Shown one piece after another: positions 6,800 to 14,921 of a stretch of DNA of 29,810 nucleotides. How positions within the stretch are numbered: position 1 is the first letter of the stretch; every line of letters begins with the position of its first letter. The position numbers and the translations under genes were made by a program. The notes under the pieces are model-generated. The model did no database searches, had not been told where the DNA came from, and saw only the letters and a list, made by a program, of their open reading frames with translations. Source of the DNA: Methanobrevibacter thaueri (GTDB lineage Archaea > Methanobacteriota > Methanobacteria > Methanobacteriales > Methanobacteriaceae); contig NZ_SUTK01000020.1 of the NCBI RefSeq assembly GCF_015062905.1, positions 1 to 29,810 of the forward strand, written 5' to 3'.

Positions 6800-8209
6800 A
6801 TGTTTTTATCAACTAATACATGTAATGAAAATGAAAATTGTATTAAGTCATGTCCTACAAAATCCATCAGATTAGTCAATGGCGTTCCATTCAGCTGCCT
6901 TACCTGTGGGATCTGTTATGAAAACTGTCCAAACCATGCAATATTTAAAAACGGCTATGGAGGATATGTGGTTGACAGAGCCAAGTGTAACGGCTGTGGA
7001 ATGTGTATGTACAACTGTCCAACAAACAACATCCATATAGACGACGGAATAGTATATGGTATCTGTTCTCGCTGTGGCGTTTGTGCAGAAAAATTCCCTG
7101 AATGTCGTGTTGACGGATTTGAATTTGAAAAGGAAAAGCAAATCAATTTAATCAGGTCATTCAACATTTTGAATCCTCCATTGGACAATGTTCCTCATAA
7201 AAGTGAAAGTAAAGTCAGGGAAGTTTCAAGGACTTATTTCGGAACAGATACGGAAAAATGTATTCTGTGCGGAAGATGTGAAGAATACTGTCCTACAGGT
7301 GCGATTCATGTTAATGTGGACAGGGATGAAGGAATCTGTCGTGAATGCAGAATATGTGCAGATGTTTGTCCAAACCAATCAATGAACAAGCATCAGATGG
7401 TCAATACATCCTCATGTACACTTTGTCTGAATTGTATGAAAGCATGTCCTAACAATGCGATTTCAGTTGATGATTTCAAAATAATCGTGAATAAATTGAA
7501 CCAGAAACCTGACGGCAAGATCATATCCTGTCTGAACTGCGGTTTGTGCGCCGACTTGTGTGAAAACGAATCACACAAAAATGTCGACGGCAAGTTGAGA
7601 TACGATCCGACAATCGATACGGAAAACGTTACACACGATATTGCCATTAGTCATTGTCCGGTCCACACATTGCATGAAGATGAGGAAATGTTCATCTATG
7701 ATGAGTTTGATGACGAAGAGCTTCCTGCACTTGCAGGATTCTGCGTAAGCTGCGGAAAATGTGTGCAGGTCTGCGACGAGGTCAATGCACGTCAGCTAAT
7801 GACCCATACATGGGACGGCAAAGTTACAGATGACTGCATTTCCTGTGGAATATGTGTTGAAATGTGTCAGGAAGATGCCATCACATTGCATAGGGGCAAA
7901 ATCTCAGTGAATATGGACAAATGTATTTTATGTGAAAACTGTGCAGTCCACTGTCCTGTTGATGCGATTCCTAAATCAACAATGTATAAGAATGAAATTA
8001 CAGATGGTTTCAACTTCATTGAGCAAAAGTTATGTATGCATTGTGGAATATGTCATGGAATCTGTTCATATGATGCAATAGAAGAAATTGATGGTAATTA
8101 TGTAGTTAATGAAGAGAAATGTACCTACTGTGGAGCATGCAAAAACGCCTGTCCTGCAAGGGCATTCTTATTCGAAAGAAATTTTAAAGATTCAATAGAG
8201 GGTATTTAA
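6800..8209 (+). CDS. ehbK: Energy-converting hydrogenase B subunit K, polyferredoxin
   Basis: A 469-residue soluble protein made of repeated ferredoxin modules. I count twelve Cys clusters of the [4Fe-4S] type, most spelled C-x2-C-x2-C-x3-C, beginning at C-L-T-C-G-I-C near residue 33 and ending at C-T-Y-C-G-A-C-K-N-A-C-P near 445. One has a longer last spacing (C-S-R-C-G-V-C-x6-C), and an extra N-terminal set (C8, C14, C18) is irregular. Several clusters lack the usual final Pro. The protein should wire electrons between the hydrogenase arm and soluble ferredoxins. AAGGGG lies upstream. Confidence 0.92.
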   Translation: MFLSTNTCNENENCIKSCPTKSIRLVNGVPFSCLTCGICYENCPNHAIFKNGYGGYVVDRAKCNGCGMCMYNCPTNNIHIDDGIVYGICSRCGVCAEKFPECRVDGFEFEKEKQINLIRSFNILNPPLDNVPHKSESKVREVSRTYFGTDTEKCILCGRCEEYCPTGAIHVNVDRDEGICRECRICADVCPNQSMNKHQMVNTSSCTLCLNCMKACPNNAISVDDFKIIVNKLNQKPDGKIISCLNCGLCADLCENESHKNVDGKLRYDPTIDTENVTHDIAISHCPVHTLHEDEEMFIYDEFDDEELPALAGFCVSCGKCVQVCDEVNARQLMTHTWDGKVTDDCISCGICVEMCQEDAITLHRGKISVNMDKCILCENCAVHCPVDAIPKSTMYKNEITDGFNFIEQKLCMHCGICHGICSYDAIEEIDGNYVVNEEKCTYCGACKNACPARAFLFERNFKDSIEGI

Positions 8210-8701
8210 ATGAGCAGTTTACTTAGAATAGCTTTGGAAGGAGCTTTTACCAACTTTAAAAGAATCTTTTTTGCAGCTGATAGGGTTACAGATATGGAAT
8301 TGAGAAACCAAATCGCAACACTGTCAGTGGAAGTTGATGACAGGGTTGATGAAAAGGCCTGTATCGGATGTGCGGGCTGTGCCAATGTCTGTCCAACTGG
8401 TGCAATTGAGATGAAAGAATTAGCGAATCCAGTTAAAATAACTGATGATTGGACTAAAAAGGAAGTGCCTGAAATTACTCTCGAAAAATGTGTTGTATGT
8501 TACTATTGTCATGACTTCTGTCCGGTCTATTCACTTTATGGCGAAAAGGGAACCATACATCCGAGCAATGTTGGAGATCAGGAAGTCGACATCACAGAAA
8601 CCATGTCACAGCCATTTAAAATTTCAGACGATAAGCTCAAATTCATTGCACAATATTTATCAGATAATACAGTATTGAAGAATAGAGAGGAGGGTGATTA
8701 G
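8210..8701 (+). CDS. ehbL: Energy-converting hydrogenase B subunit L, two-cluster ferredoxin
   Basis: A 163-residue iron-sulfur protein with two full [4Fe-4S] motifs: Cys51, 54, 57, 61 and Cys94, 97, 100, 104. It corresponds to the NuoI/EchF-type subunit that carries electrons from the small subunit cluster to the ferredoxin docking site. The N-terminal 45 residues and the Asp/Glu-rich C-terminal 50 residues are outside the ferredoxin fold. The ATG directly abuts the ehbK stop with AGGGTAT upstream, and the gene is followed without a gap by ehbM. Confidence 0.92.
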   Translation: MSSLLRIALEGAFTNFKRIFFAADRVTDMELRNQIATLSVEVDDRVDEKACIGCAGCANVCPTGAIEMKELANPVKITDDWTKKEVPEITLEKCVVCYYCHDFCPVYSLYGEKGTIHPSNVGDQEVDITETMSQPFKISDDKLKFIAQYLSDNTVLKNREEGD

Positions 8702-9148
8702 ATGGGACTTAAATCATTTTCAAGAGCAAGGGCAATACATGTCATGCTGGTTTATACCGGTGGATGCAATGGTTGCGATATTGAGATTGTTAACTCAATT
8801 CTATCACCTAGATTTGATGCTGAACAATATAATGTGTTTTTAACTTGGAATCCTCGTGAAGCTGACATATTGGTCGTCACAGGACCGGTTACACATTTGA
8901 ATAGAAAACCGTTGGAGGCAATTTATGAAGCCATTCCTAATCCAAAATTGGTTGTGGCTGCAGGAAGTTGTGCTCTGATGGGTGGTGTTTATAAGAACTG
9001 TTATGGTGACATTCCTTCAGAGGAGATTGAAGGGCCGGTTGAAAACATCATACCTGTTGCTGCAAAGATTCCAGGTTGTGCCGTAAGGCCTCAGGATGTT
9101 TTGGCTGGAGTAGTATCACTTTTACCTACATTATTGGATGCGGATTAG
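8702..9148 (+). CDS. ehbM: Energy-converting hydrogenase B subunit M, [NiFe]-hydrogenase small subunit
   Basis: The 148-residue small subunit of the NuoB/EchC type, with only the proximal cluster. Its four ligands are visible: Cys22 and Cys25 in G-G-C-N-G-C-D, Cys90 in A-G-S-C-A, and Cys126 in P-G-C-A-V-R-P. Length and the lack of a twin-arginine leader fit a cytoplasmic membrane-associated group 4 enzyme. GGAGGGTGAT precedes the start. It pairs with the large subunit EhbN encoded next. Confidence 0.95.
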   Translation: MGLKSFSRARAIHVMLVYTGGCNGCDIEIVNSILSPRFDAEQYNVFLTWNPREADILVVTGPVTHLNRKPLEAIYEAIPNPKLVVAAGSCALMGGVYKNCYGDIPSEEIEGPVENIIPVAAKIPGCAVRPQDVLAGVVSLLPTLLDAD

Positions 9149-9158
9149 AGGGGATTTG

Positions 9159-10286
9159 ATGGATAAGAAAGTACCAAGAAGCAATATTATTGAAACAGAA
9201 ATTCCAATGGGTACAGTTCACCCTGCTGCATTGGAACCATATAGGGTAAGGTTTTTTGTAGAGGATGAAATCGTTCAGGAAGCCGAAATCACTATTGGTG
9301 TTAATCATAGGGGTATTGAAAGAATCATGGAAGGTCTTCCAGTTGAAAAAGCCAATGCCTTAACTGAGAAAATCTGTGGGATTTGTTCTAATGCACATAT
9401 ATGGAACTCCTGCAGAACTGCAGAAATGGCATTGGGTATTGAAATTCCGCAAAGAGCCCTTTATATTCGTGTGATAATGAGTGAACTTGAACGTTTGCAC
9501 TCACATTTCTTGTATTTGGCTCACGGTTGTGAAGTATTGTCCCATGAAACATTTTCAATGAGGGTGTTCTACCTGAGGGAAATAGTAATGGAACTGCTTG
9601 CAATGATTGGAGGAAACCGTGTGCAGTATGGCTGTTCAGTCCTTGGTGGCGTAAGGCCAAGATGTGATCTGGATGAAGCTAAACTGTTAAGGCTTAAAAA
9701 CGATATGGATGCAGTTGAAGAAGGACTCACAGGTTTTGTAGAAAGGTTTTTAGGCGATTCCATAGTTATGTCAAGGATTACTGGAATTGGAGTCCTACCT
9801 CAAAAGCAAGCTATTGAACTTGCAGTTACAGGTCCGACCCTAAGGGCAACAGGCGTTGCAAGGGATTTGAGGACCACTATGTTTGAATATGATGAATTTG
9901 ACTTTAATGTAATCACACAGCCTGACGGGGATGTCAAATCCAATCTGGTAATGAGGGCCTTGGAATCATTTGAGTCAATCAAAATCATTCGTCAGGCCAT
10001 TGCAAACATCCCAGAAGGAAAAGTAGTAAACCGTGACTGGGAAATGGTTGACACAGATATTTCTGAAAGTTATATTGAGGTTCCGAGAGGAACTCTTTAT
10101 CATTCATATGCACTTGAAAGCGGAAGAGTAAGGCACTGTATCATCAGGACTCCATCAATGGCAAACATTGGTGCAATGCAGTATGCATGTATTGGAGACC
10201 AGATTACTGATGCCCAATTATGTATCGTACAGTGTGACCCGTGTTTCACATGTACCGATAGGGCAATTGAAATCATAAGGAGATAG
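9159..10286 (+). CDS. ehbN: Energy-converting hydrogenase B subunit N, [NiFe]-hydrogenase large subunit
   Basis: The 375-residue catalytic subunit of a group 4 [NiFe] hydrogenase (NuoD-like). Both nickel-binding motifs are complete: K-I-C-G-I-C with Cys73 and Cys76, and D-P-C-F-T-C with Cys362 and Cys365. The last motif is 10 residues from the C-terminus; there is no long cleavable extension after it, as in other group 4 enzymes that skip C-terminal processing. The start is the ATG at 9159 because GAGGGGAT lies just before it; an in-frame ATG at 9138 would overlap ehbM with no binding site. It oxidises H2 to reduce ferredoxin at the cost of ion influx. Confidence 0.95.
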   Translation: MDKKVPRSNIIETEIPMGTVHPAALEPYRVRFFVEDEIVQEAEITIGVNHRGIERIMEGLPVEKANALTEKICGICSNAHIWNSCRTAEMALGIEIPQRALYIRVIMSELERLHSHFLYLAHGCEVLSHETFSMRVFYLREIVMELLAMIGGNRVQYGCSVLGGVRPRCDLDEAKLLRLKNDMDAVEEGLTGFVERFLGDSIVMSRITGIGVLPQKQAIELAVTGPTLRATGVARDLRTTMFEYDEFDFNVITQPDGDVKSNLVMRALESFESIKIIRQAIANIPEGKVVNRDWEMVDTDISESYIEVPRGTLYHSYALESGRVRHCIIRTPSMANIGAMQYACIGDQITDAQLCIVQCDPCFTCTDRAIEIIRR

Positions 10287-10290
10287 AAAA

Positions 10291-11289
10291 ATGTTTGGAA
10301 ATATACTCGCAAATCCGATTGTTGTTGTAATATTGACAATTTTAGTCTGCTTTATAATTTCAACATTGCTTCCGGGAATTGAGAGAAAATATATTCATGC
10401 AAGGATTCAGCAAAGAATCGGGCCGATTGTAATCGCTCCTGGAATTATGGCTCCAATCAAGTTCATGTTTAAGGAGAATGTTGAAGTTTCATCTCCAGTA
10501 CCTGGATTATACAAAGCATTGCCTATCATATGCTTTATTGTGGTTTTGTGCGTTTTAATCGCTTTGACTCCTCAGGCTTATAAAATCCCTGCACTTGCTA
10601 GTCTAGTGGCTGTTGTCGGATTTTTAAAAGTGGAAGAAATATGTTATGTATTGATGGGAGCATTGTCAAAATCCGTAATGTCCGTTAGAATGCCTTTCCC
10701 AGATAAGATTAAAGGGGCAGTTCACAACAATTCCAATCTTTCATTCATTGAAGACATAAGTGCAAGAAGATCACTCAGGATGATTACCTATGGGTCTTTC
10801 CCATTGTATTTGGCATTGTTTGCACCTATTACAGCTGCAAGAAGTATCTTTTTGCAGGATATTGTAGCATATCAGCAGATGCACGGACCATTCTTGTTTA
10901 CAGTGTCCGGTGGAATTGCGGCAATCGTATTTTTCATCGGTTACATGATTATATTGAACGAATATCCATTTTCAATTATCAAGGCAAAATCTGATGTAAT
11001 TGAAGGACCATACATGGAGTATGCGGCTAAATACAGGGCTGTTGTCTATTTGACAAGAGGATTTTTCATGTTTGTCCTTGGATGTGTCTTTTCAGTATTG
11101 TTCATTGGAGTTCCGCCAACAATCATGTCAATTGGATTTTTGGTAAATGTTCTGGTTGCACTGATATTCGTATTCATGATGGGAATTTTCTCAGCATTCG
11201 CTCCGGTATTCACCAATAGGCAGCTATTGCCGACAATATTGTGCACTACACTGCTGGGAATATTGGCAATTGTGCTTGGATTATTATAA
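10291..11289 (+). CDS. ehbO: Energy-converting hydrogenase B subunit O (NuoH/HycD-like membrane anchor)
   Basis: A 332-residue protein with about eight membrane spans, homologous to NuoH, EchB and HycD. The first cytoplasmic loop R-K-Y-I-H-A-R-I-Q-Q-R-I-G-P is the family signature at about 27-40 and contacts the large and small subunits. A second conserved loop holds E-Y-P-F-S-I-I-K-A-K-S-D near 224-235. It follows ehbN with AAGGAG. It joins the hydrogenase arm to the ion-pumping arm. Confidence 0.92.
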   Translation: MFGNILANPIVVVILTILVCFIISTLLPGIERKYIHARIQQRIGPIVIAPGIMAPIKFMFKENVEVSSPVPGLYKALPIICFIVVLCVLIALTPQAYKIPALASLVAVVGFLKVEEICYVLMGALSKSVMSVRMPFPDKIKGAVHNNSNLSFIEDISARRSLRMITYGSFPLYLALFAPITAARSIFLQDIVAYQQMHGPFLFTVSGGIAAIVFFIGYMIILNEYPFSIIKAKSDVIEGPYMEYAAKYRAVVYLTRGFFMFVLGCVFSVLFIGVPPTIMSIGFLVNVLVALIFVFMMGIFSAFAPVFTNRQLLPTILCTTLLGILAIVLGLL

Positions 11290-11302
11290 GGAGGTATTAT
11301 TT

Positions 11303-11566
11303 ATGAAATTTGTTATGAGACCGTATCACATGGTAAGTCTTGGAGGATATATTGTCGAATGGGATTTTCCTTACAGAAATCTTATAGTTGTAAATAAGAC
11401 CTCTGAACCAATCAAAATTGAAATACCTGTATTCCATGAGGAATGGATACAGGAACATAGGGACTTGGGTCTTGAAGTGATTCCAGTCACTAAAGATGAC
11501 AATTATTTGAGCATGTGGAAAAGGGCACATGCTGAACTTGACAAAGTAAGGCCGAAAAATGAGTGA
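11303..11566 (+). CDS. ehbP: Energy-converting hydrogenase B subunit P
   Basis: An 87-residue soluble protein with no Cys cluster, membrane span or known enzyme motif. The frame is open from 11270, but the ATG at 11303 is the true start because AAGGAGGT at 11288-11295 is ideally placed. The protein overlaps ehbQ by eight bases, so the two are likely translated together. It is named from its place in the ehb operon; function unknown. Confidence 0.82.
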   Translation: MKFVMRPYHMVSLGGYIVEWDFPYRNLIVVNKTSEPIKIEIPVFHEEWIQEHRDLGLEVIPVTKDDNYLSMWKRAHAELDKVRPKNE

Positions 11567-12218
11567 TTATACTTTAACAATCAAATCTCATGAAAAAAAG
11601 GGAGTTCTGGACGACATCACTGATGTTATCACCACTCATGGTGCTAATATTAGTTACGTTCACCTTTTTGTTGAGAAAAACAATATGGGTTCCATCAACT
11701 TGGAATTGGAGCACGTTGAAGATATTGATGATTTAATCAAGGATTTGAACAATATCGATGAAGTGAAATCAATAGAGCTGCATGGTTCTCAATTGGACAT
11801 CTATGGAAAACGTATAATCATCGTAGGTGGCGGTGCCCAGGTATCTCAAGTGGCTATGGGTGCTATCACAGAAGCAGACAGACACAACATAAGAGGAGAA
11901 CGTATAAGTATCGATACAATCCCATTGGTTGGTGAAAAGCCACTGGCAGAGGCTGTTGAGGCTATATCAAGGCTTCCTCGTGTAAGTGCATTGGTGCTTG
12001 CAGGCTCACTTATGGGTGGAGAAATCACAGAAGCTGTCCGCAAAGTCAAGGAGGAAAGTAACTTAATTGTCATTTCCCTTAATATGCCTGGAAGCGTAAC
12101 TGATCATGCTGATTTGATTATCACAGACCCTATTCAGGCAGGAGTTCTGGCGGTAATGTCTGTTGCAGACACAGCAGTGTTTGACATAAAACGTTTGGGC
12201 GACAATATCAGATTTTAA
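11559..12218 (+). CDS. ehbQ: ACT-domain protein with DUF5612 region, energy-converting hydrogenase B subunit Q
   Basis: A 219-residue soluble protein. Residues 1-75 form an ACT domain (H-E-K-K-G-V-L-D-D-I-T-D-V-I near 11-24, then alternating strands), a small-molecule sensing fold. Residues 85-219 match the DUF5612 region that follows ACT domains in methanogen proteins, with a glycine-rich I-I-V-G-G-G-A turn near 87-93 and A-G-S-L-M-G-G near 148-154. It has no redox or membrane motif, so in the hydrogenase operon it is more likely a regulator or assembly factor than an electron carrier. A strong terminator follows within 25 bases. Confidence 0.85.
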   Translation: MSDYTLTIKSHEKKGVLDDITDVITTHGANISYVHLFVEKNNMGSINLELEHVEDIDDLIKDLNNIDEVKSIELHGSQLDIYGKRIIIVGGGAQVSQVAMGAITEADRHNIRGERISIDTIPLVGEKPLAEAVEAISRLPRVSALVLAGSLMGGEITEAVRKVKEESNLIVISLNMPGSVTDHADLIITDPIQAGVLAVMSVADTAVFDIKRLGDNIRF

Positions 12219-12241
12219 TTCATGTTTATGGACATATAGGT

Positions 12242-12280
12242 AGGGAGTTAACTACTTAACTCCCTTTCTTATTTTTATTT
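12242..12280 (+). terminator. Terminator of the ehb operon
   Basis: AGGGAGTTAA (12242-12251) pairs with TTAACTCCCT (12256-12265) around a four-base loop, followed by TTTCTTATTTTTATTTT. The T-run is on the plus-strand side, so it serves the ehb operon. It overlaps the last codons of the convergent Cas4-like gene. Confidence 0.75.
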
Positions 12281-13066
12281 TAGACAAATCTCTTTATATT
12301 CGCATTTTTCACATTTTTTAGCACTTTTTTTAACATTAGGCTTCTTTTTATTATCAATTATCTCCTTAACTTCTCGAAGAATGTTGAAGTATGCCTTTCG
12401 CAAATCCACATCCATCACAACAGGACGCCTGTCCCCAATCTTTTCATAATCGACGAAACCGACATAAACGTCATTTCTGAATTCCTCTTCAATCAGTATG
12501 GCATTTGCCACAAGCTCAATTGCATCGGAATTCCAAACACCCTTGACAGGTGGTTTTCCACTTTTTAAAAGAATGGGATAATATTGTCCGTCAATGATTT
12601 CAATCTTGTCGCACATTCCAATGACTCCAAGGCTCGGGTCCTTAATCAGATATGAATACATGCAATTAGGGAAGAACATGTCCATGACCTCAAATGCATG
12701 CTTGTCAAGTAATGTCATGGCCTGTTTGGTTTTAAGTGCTGTTATCTTGATGTTGAAATATGCATCGTCAATTATTTCATTTATCTGCGATGATTCAAGG
12801 TTTATGTTCATTGATTTGATGGATTTGGTTGTGCTTTTGATGTAGGGGTCGATATTTTCTGACAGGACATTTTCTATTTCGCTTAATGCCATCTCTTTTT
12901 TTACCTTGCGCATATTCTTTTGAGTCAGATCTTGAATGTCAATTTTAAGCTTTTTTATTTCATTGGCCAATTGGTAATTCTTGTTTTCACTGGCATCAAC
13001 ATGAGTCTTAAGGTACAGCTTCATCGGACAGTACATATGTTGTTTTATAGAAGAAACTTTTATCAT
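12275..13066 (-). CDS. Cas4-like/Dna2-type (PD-(D/E)XK) protein with degenerate active site
   Basis: A 263-residue protein with the framework of Cas4/DUF83 nucleases: an N-terminal Y-C-P-M-K-L-Y-L (Cys13) and a C-terminal C-E-K-C-x5-C (Cys252, 255, 261) that together would hold an iron-sulfur cluster. The RecB-like core is present as G-x-x-D (Asp153), then Y-P-I-L-L-K-S-G-K at 163-171. Here Leu166 replaces the acidic residue of the E-x-K motif, and the later helix lacks the usual Gln. Residues 35-110 are a Lys/Glu-rich helical insert. The start is the ATG at 13066 after GAGGTT. No cas gene or CRISPR array is nearby, so a role in spacer acquisition is doubtful; a DNA-binding or repair role is open. 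Confidence 0.65.
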   Translation of the reverse strand: MIKVSSIKQHMYCPMKLYLKTHVDASENKNYQLANEIKKLKIDIQDLTQKNMRKVKKEMALSEIENVLSENIDPYIKSTTKSIKSMNINLESSQINEIIDDAYFNIKITALKTKQAMTLLDKHAFEVMDMFFPNCMYSYLIKDPSLGVIGMCDKIEIIDGQYYPILLKSGKPPVKGVWNSDAIELVANAILIEEEFRNDVYVGFVDYEKIGDRRPVVMDVDLRKAYFNILREVKEIIDNKKKPNVKKSAKKCEKCEYKEICLK

Positions 13067-13149
13067 TTTATAACCTCTTAAAATTCTCAATATTACATTA
13101 AACTTAATAATATTTAAAATAAGAAGTTATAAATACCTACAATTCTTTA

Positions 13150-13191
13150 AAATAAAATAAAAAAAGTAAATAGCTAATAATTTAGCTATTT
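13150..13191 (-). terminator. Terminator of the sodium symporter gene
   Basis: AAATAGCTAA (13168-13177) and TTAGCTATTT (13182-13191) form a 10-bp stem with a four-base loop. On the minus strand the stem is followed by ACTTTTTTTATTTTATTTT. It lies 11 bases past the stop of the gene ending at 13202. Confidence 0.7.
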
Positions 13192-13201
13192 AATGTCAAT
13201 T

Positions 13202-14680
13202 TTACACGTTATAGTAATCTTTGTTGATTGCCGGCAATTTAGCAAATATGATTGGAACCACAATTAATATGACTGTTAATATTGTCATAATGGTTCTGCT
13301 AAAGATATCTGCAGTGGTTATTGTGGTAAATACTCCTTGAATCCAAAGGCCGCCAATACAAATCGGTAGAATGTATTTGATTACAGTTTTCCAAGTTTTT
13401 CCCACTTGTAATTTTGAATTTTCATTCAATGTTTCAATCAAGTTATCAAATTTGTAAATCCAACCGAAGATAATACATTCCATGAGTACTGCAAGCAGCA
13501 ATGAGAAGTTGTTCAGATATGCATCAAATACTCCTAATATTATGCTTCCTGCATCTGTTGCAAATATTGTTGATATTAAAAATCCAACGATACATACAAC
13601 TGTTGCGGTCTTTTTACGTTCAATGAGGAATTTTTCTGAAATTGAGTAGCAGACTCCCTCGAGCAGTGCAATGACGGATGTTATTCCTGCAAATAGGATG
13701 CATATAAAGAATAAAGGTCCGATTATACTTGCTGCAGGACCCATGGTATTGAATACCTGTGGGAAAACTACGAATGCAAGGCCTGTTCCTGATGTAACGA
13801 GTTCATTGAAAGGAATTCCGCTGGTAAAGGTCATGAATCCTAAAATGGAGAATATTCCAATGGAGTTGAACACTTCAAAACCGGAGTTTGAAAACGCTAC
13901 AATCACTGCATTGTCCACCAATTTTGAACCTTCCGGCAGGTAACTTGCATAAGTCATTGCAATTGCCATACCCAAACTTAAAGAGAACACGATTTGTCCA
14001 AATGCTGCCAGCCATACGTTCAGATTGGTCAGTGCACTCCAGTCGGGTCTGAAAATCTGTGTATATCCTACGGATGCGCCAGGCAAGGTCAAGGAAAATA
14101 CGACAATGACTACAACGATTGCACATAATAATGGGAGCAAAATTTTACTCACTTTACCTATTCCATCGTTCAAATCCCTTTTGATAATGAACCATGCCAA
14201 AAACCAGATTATTAATACTGAAACAAACACGTTCGGGACGAGGCTGAACATTCCAGTCCATGAATTTGATACATGAAGGACATTGTTTGTAAAGTATAAA
14301 TCAGGATTTGCTCCCCATGCTTTTGTAAGGCTTAAGAATATATAAATCAGGTCCCATCCGACAACACAGACGTAATATGTTGTTATCAGGAATACGACCA
14401 GCAATATGAACCATGCAACCGGTTCCAATTTTTTATTTACTGAGAATAATATTCTTGCAAGTGATTTCTTGAACCTGAATCCTACTGCATATTCCACCAG
14501 AACAAATGATATTCCAAGTAAGAATAATGAGATGATGTAGGGAATCATGAATGACCCTCCACCGTTTGAGTATAAAACATTCGGGAAACGCCAAATGTTT
14601 CCGAGACCCACAGCAGAACCAATCATTGCCATCATGAAAGCAAGATTACTATTCCATTCTGATTTTTTAGTCTCTGTCAT
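13202..14680 (-). CDS. Neurotransmitter:sodium symporter (NSS/SNF) family transporter
   Basis: A 492-residue membrane protein with about twelve spans. The first span has the family signature G-S-A-V-G-L-G-N-I-W-R-F-P (21-33), which in LeuT-type proteins binds Na+ and the substrate amino group, followed by N-G-G-G-S-F-M-I-P-Y. A second motif, S-F-S-N-S-G-F-E-like, follows near residue 250. The family imports amino acids (often Trp, Tyr, Leu or Ala) with Na+. Substrate cannot be read from sequence. GTGAT precedes the ATG, and the gene stands alone between a TATA box and a terminator. Confidence 0.9.
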   Translation of the reverse strand: MTETKKSEWNSNLAFMMAMIGSAVGLGNIWRFPNVLYSNGGGSFMIPYIISLFLLGISFVLVEYAVGFRFKKSLARILFSVNKKLEPVAWFILLVVFLITTYYVCVVGWDLIYIFLSLTKAWGANPDLYFTNNVLHVSNSWTGMFSLVPNVFVSVLIIWFLAWFIIKRDLNDGIGKVSKILLPLLCAIVVVIVVFSLTLPGASVGYTQIFRPDWSALTNLNVWLAAFGQIVFSLSLGMAIAMTYASYLPEGSKLVDNAVIVAFSNSGFEVFNSIGIFSILGFMTFTSGIPFNELVTSGTGLAFVVFPQVFNTMGPAASIIGPLFFICILFAGITSVIALLEGVCYSISEKFLIERKKTATVVCIVGFLISTIFATDAGSIILGVFDAYLNNFSLLLAVLMECIIFGWIYKFDNLIETLNENSKLQVGKTWKTVIKYILPICIGGLWIQGVFTTITTADIFSRTIMTILTVILIVVPIIFAKLPAINKDYYNV

Positions 14681-14717
14681 TTTATCACATTTAATCTAAT
14701 AGTAATATTTAGGTTTT

Positions 14718-14731
14718 TGAAGTTTATATAT
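14718..14731 (-). promoter_or_regulatory. TATA box for the sodium symporter gene
   Basis: On the minus strand AATATATAAACTTC lies about 45 bases before the start codon at 14680. The TATATAAA core places the transcription start near 14697. Confidence 0.45.
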
Positions 14732-14880
14732 TATGTGTATTGTTTTTGCTTAACTCGTATTATTTTACCTTAAAACTACTTGATAAAAGACATTTATTGT
14801 TTTGTCCTATGAATTATATTCTATTTGTAAAAATAATGAATGGTTGATAATTATTATGTGAATTATATTTGTTTTGTTTA

Positions 14881-14911
14881 AAAAATAGTGATAAGAGTTG
14901 ATGCTCTTATC
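14881..14911 (-). terminator. Terminator of the nucleotidyltransferase-like gene
   Basis: GATAAGAG (14890-14897) and CTCTTATC (14904-14911) form an 8-bp stem with a six-base loop. On the minus strand the stem is followed by ACTATTTTTT. It begins 11 bases after the gene's stop. Confidence 0.7.
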
Positions 14912-14921
14912 TGAATTTGTC

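Noticed and set aside
9138..9158. An earlier ATG for the hydrogenase large subunit
   Set aside because: GAGGGGAT lies directly before the ATG at 9159, and the longer version would only overlap ehbM with no binding site.
11270..11302. An earlier start for EhbP inside ehbO
   Set aside because: The ATG at 11303 has a near-perfect AAGGAGGT in place, and the extra residues have no ribosome binding site.
12594..12845. Plus-strand open frame opposite the Cas4-like gene
   Set aside because: It is the complement of a well-supported minus-strand gene with Cas4 motifs and its own ribosome binding site; the plus frame shows no motif or start signal.
12275..13066. A CRISPR-Cas locus because of the Cas4-like protein
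   Set aside because: No repeat-spacer array and no cas1, cas2 or effector gene is in the window, and the Cas4-like protein lacks its catalytic acid.
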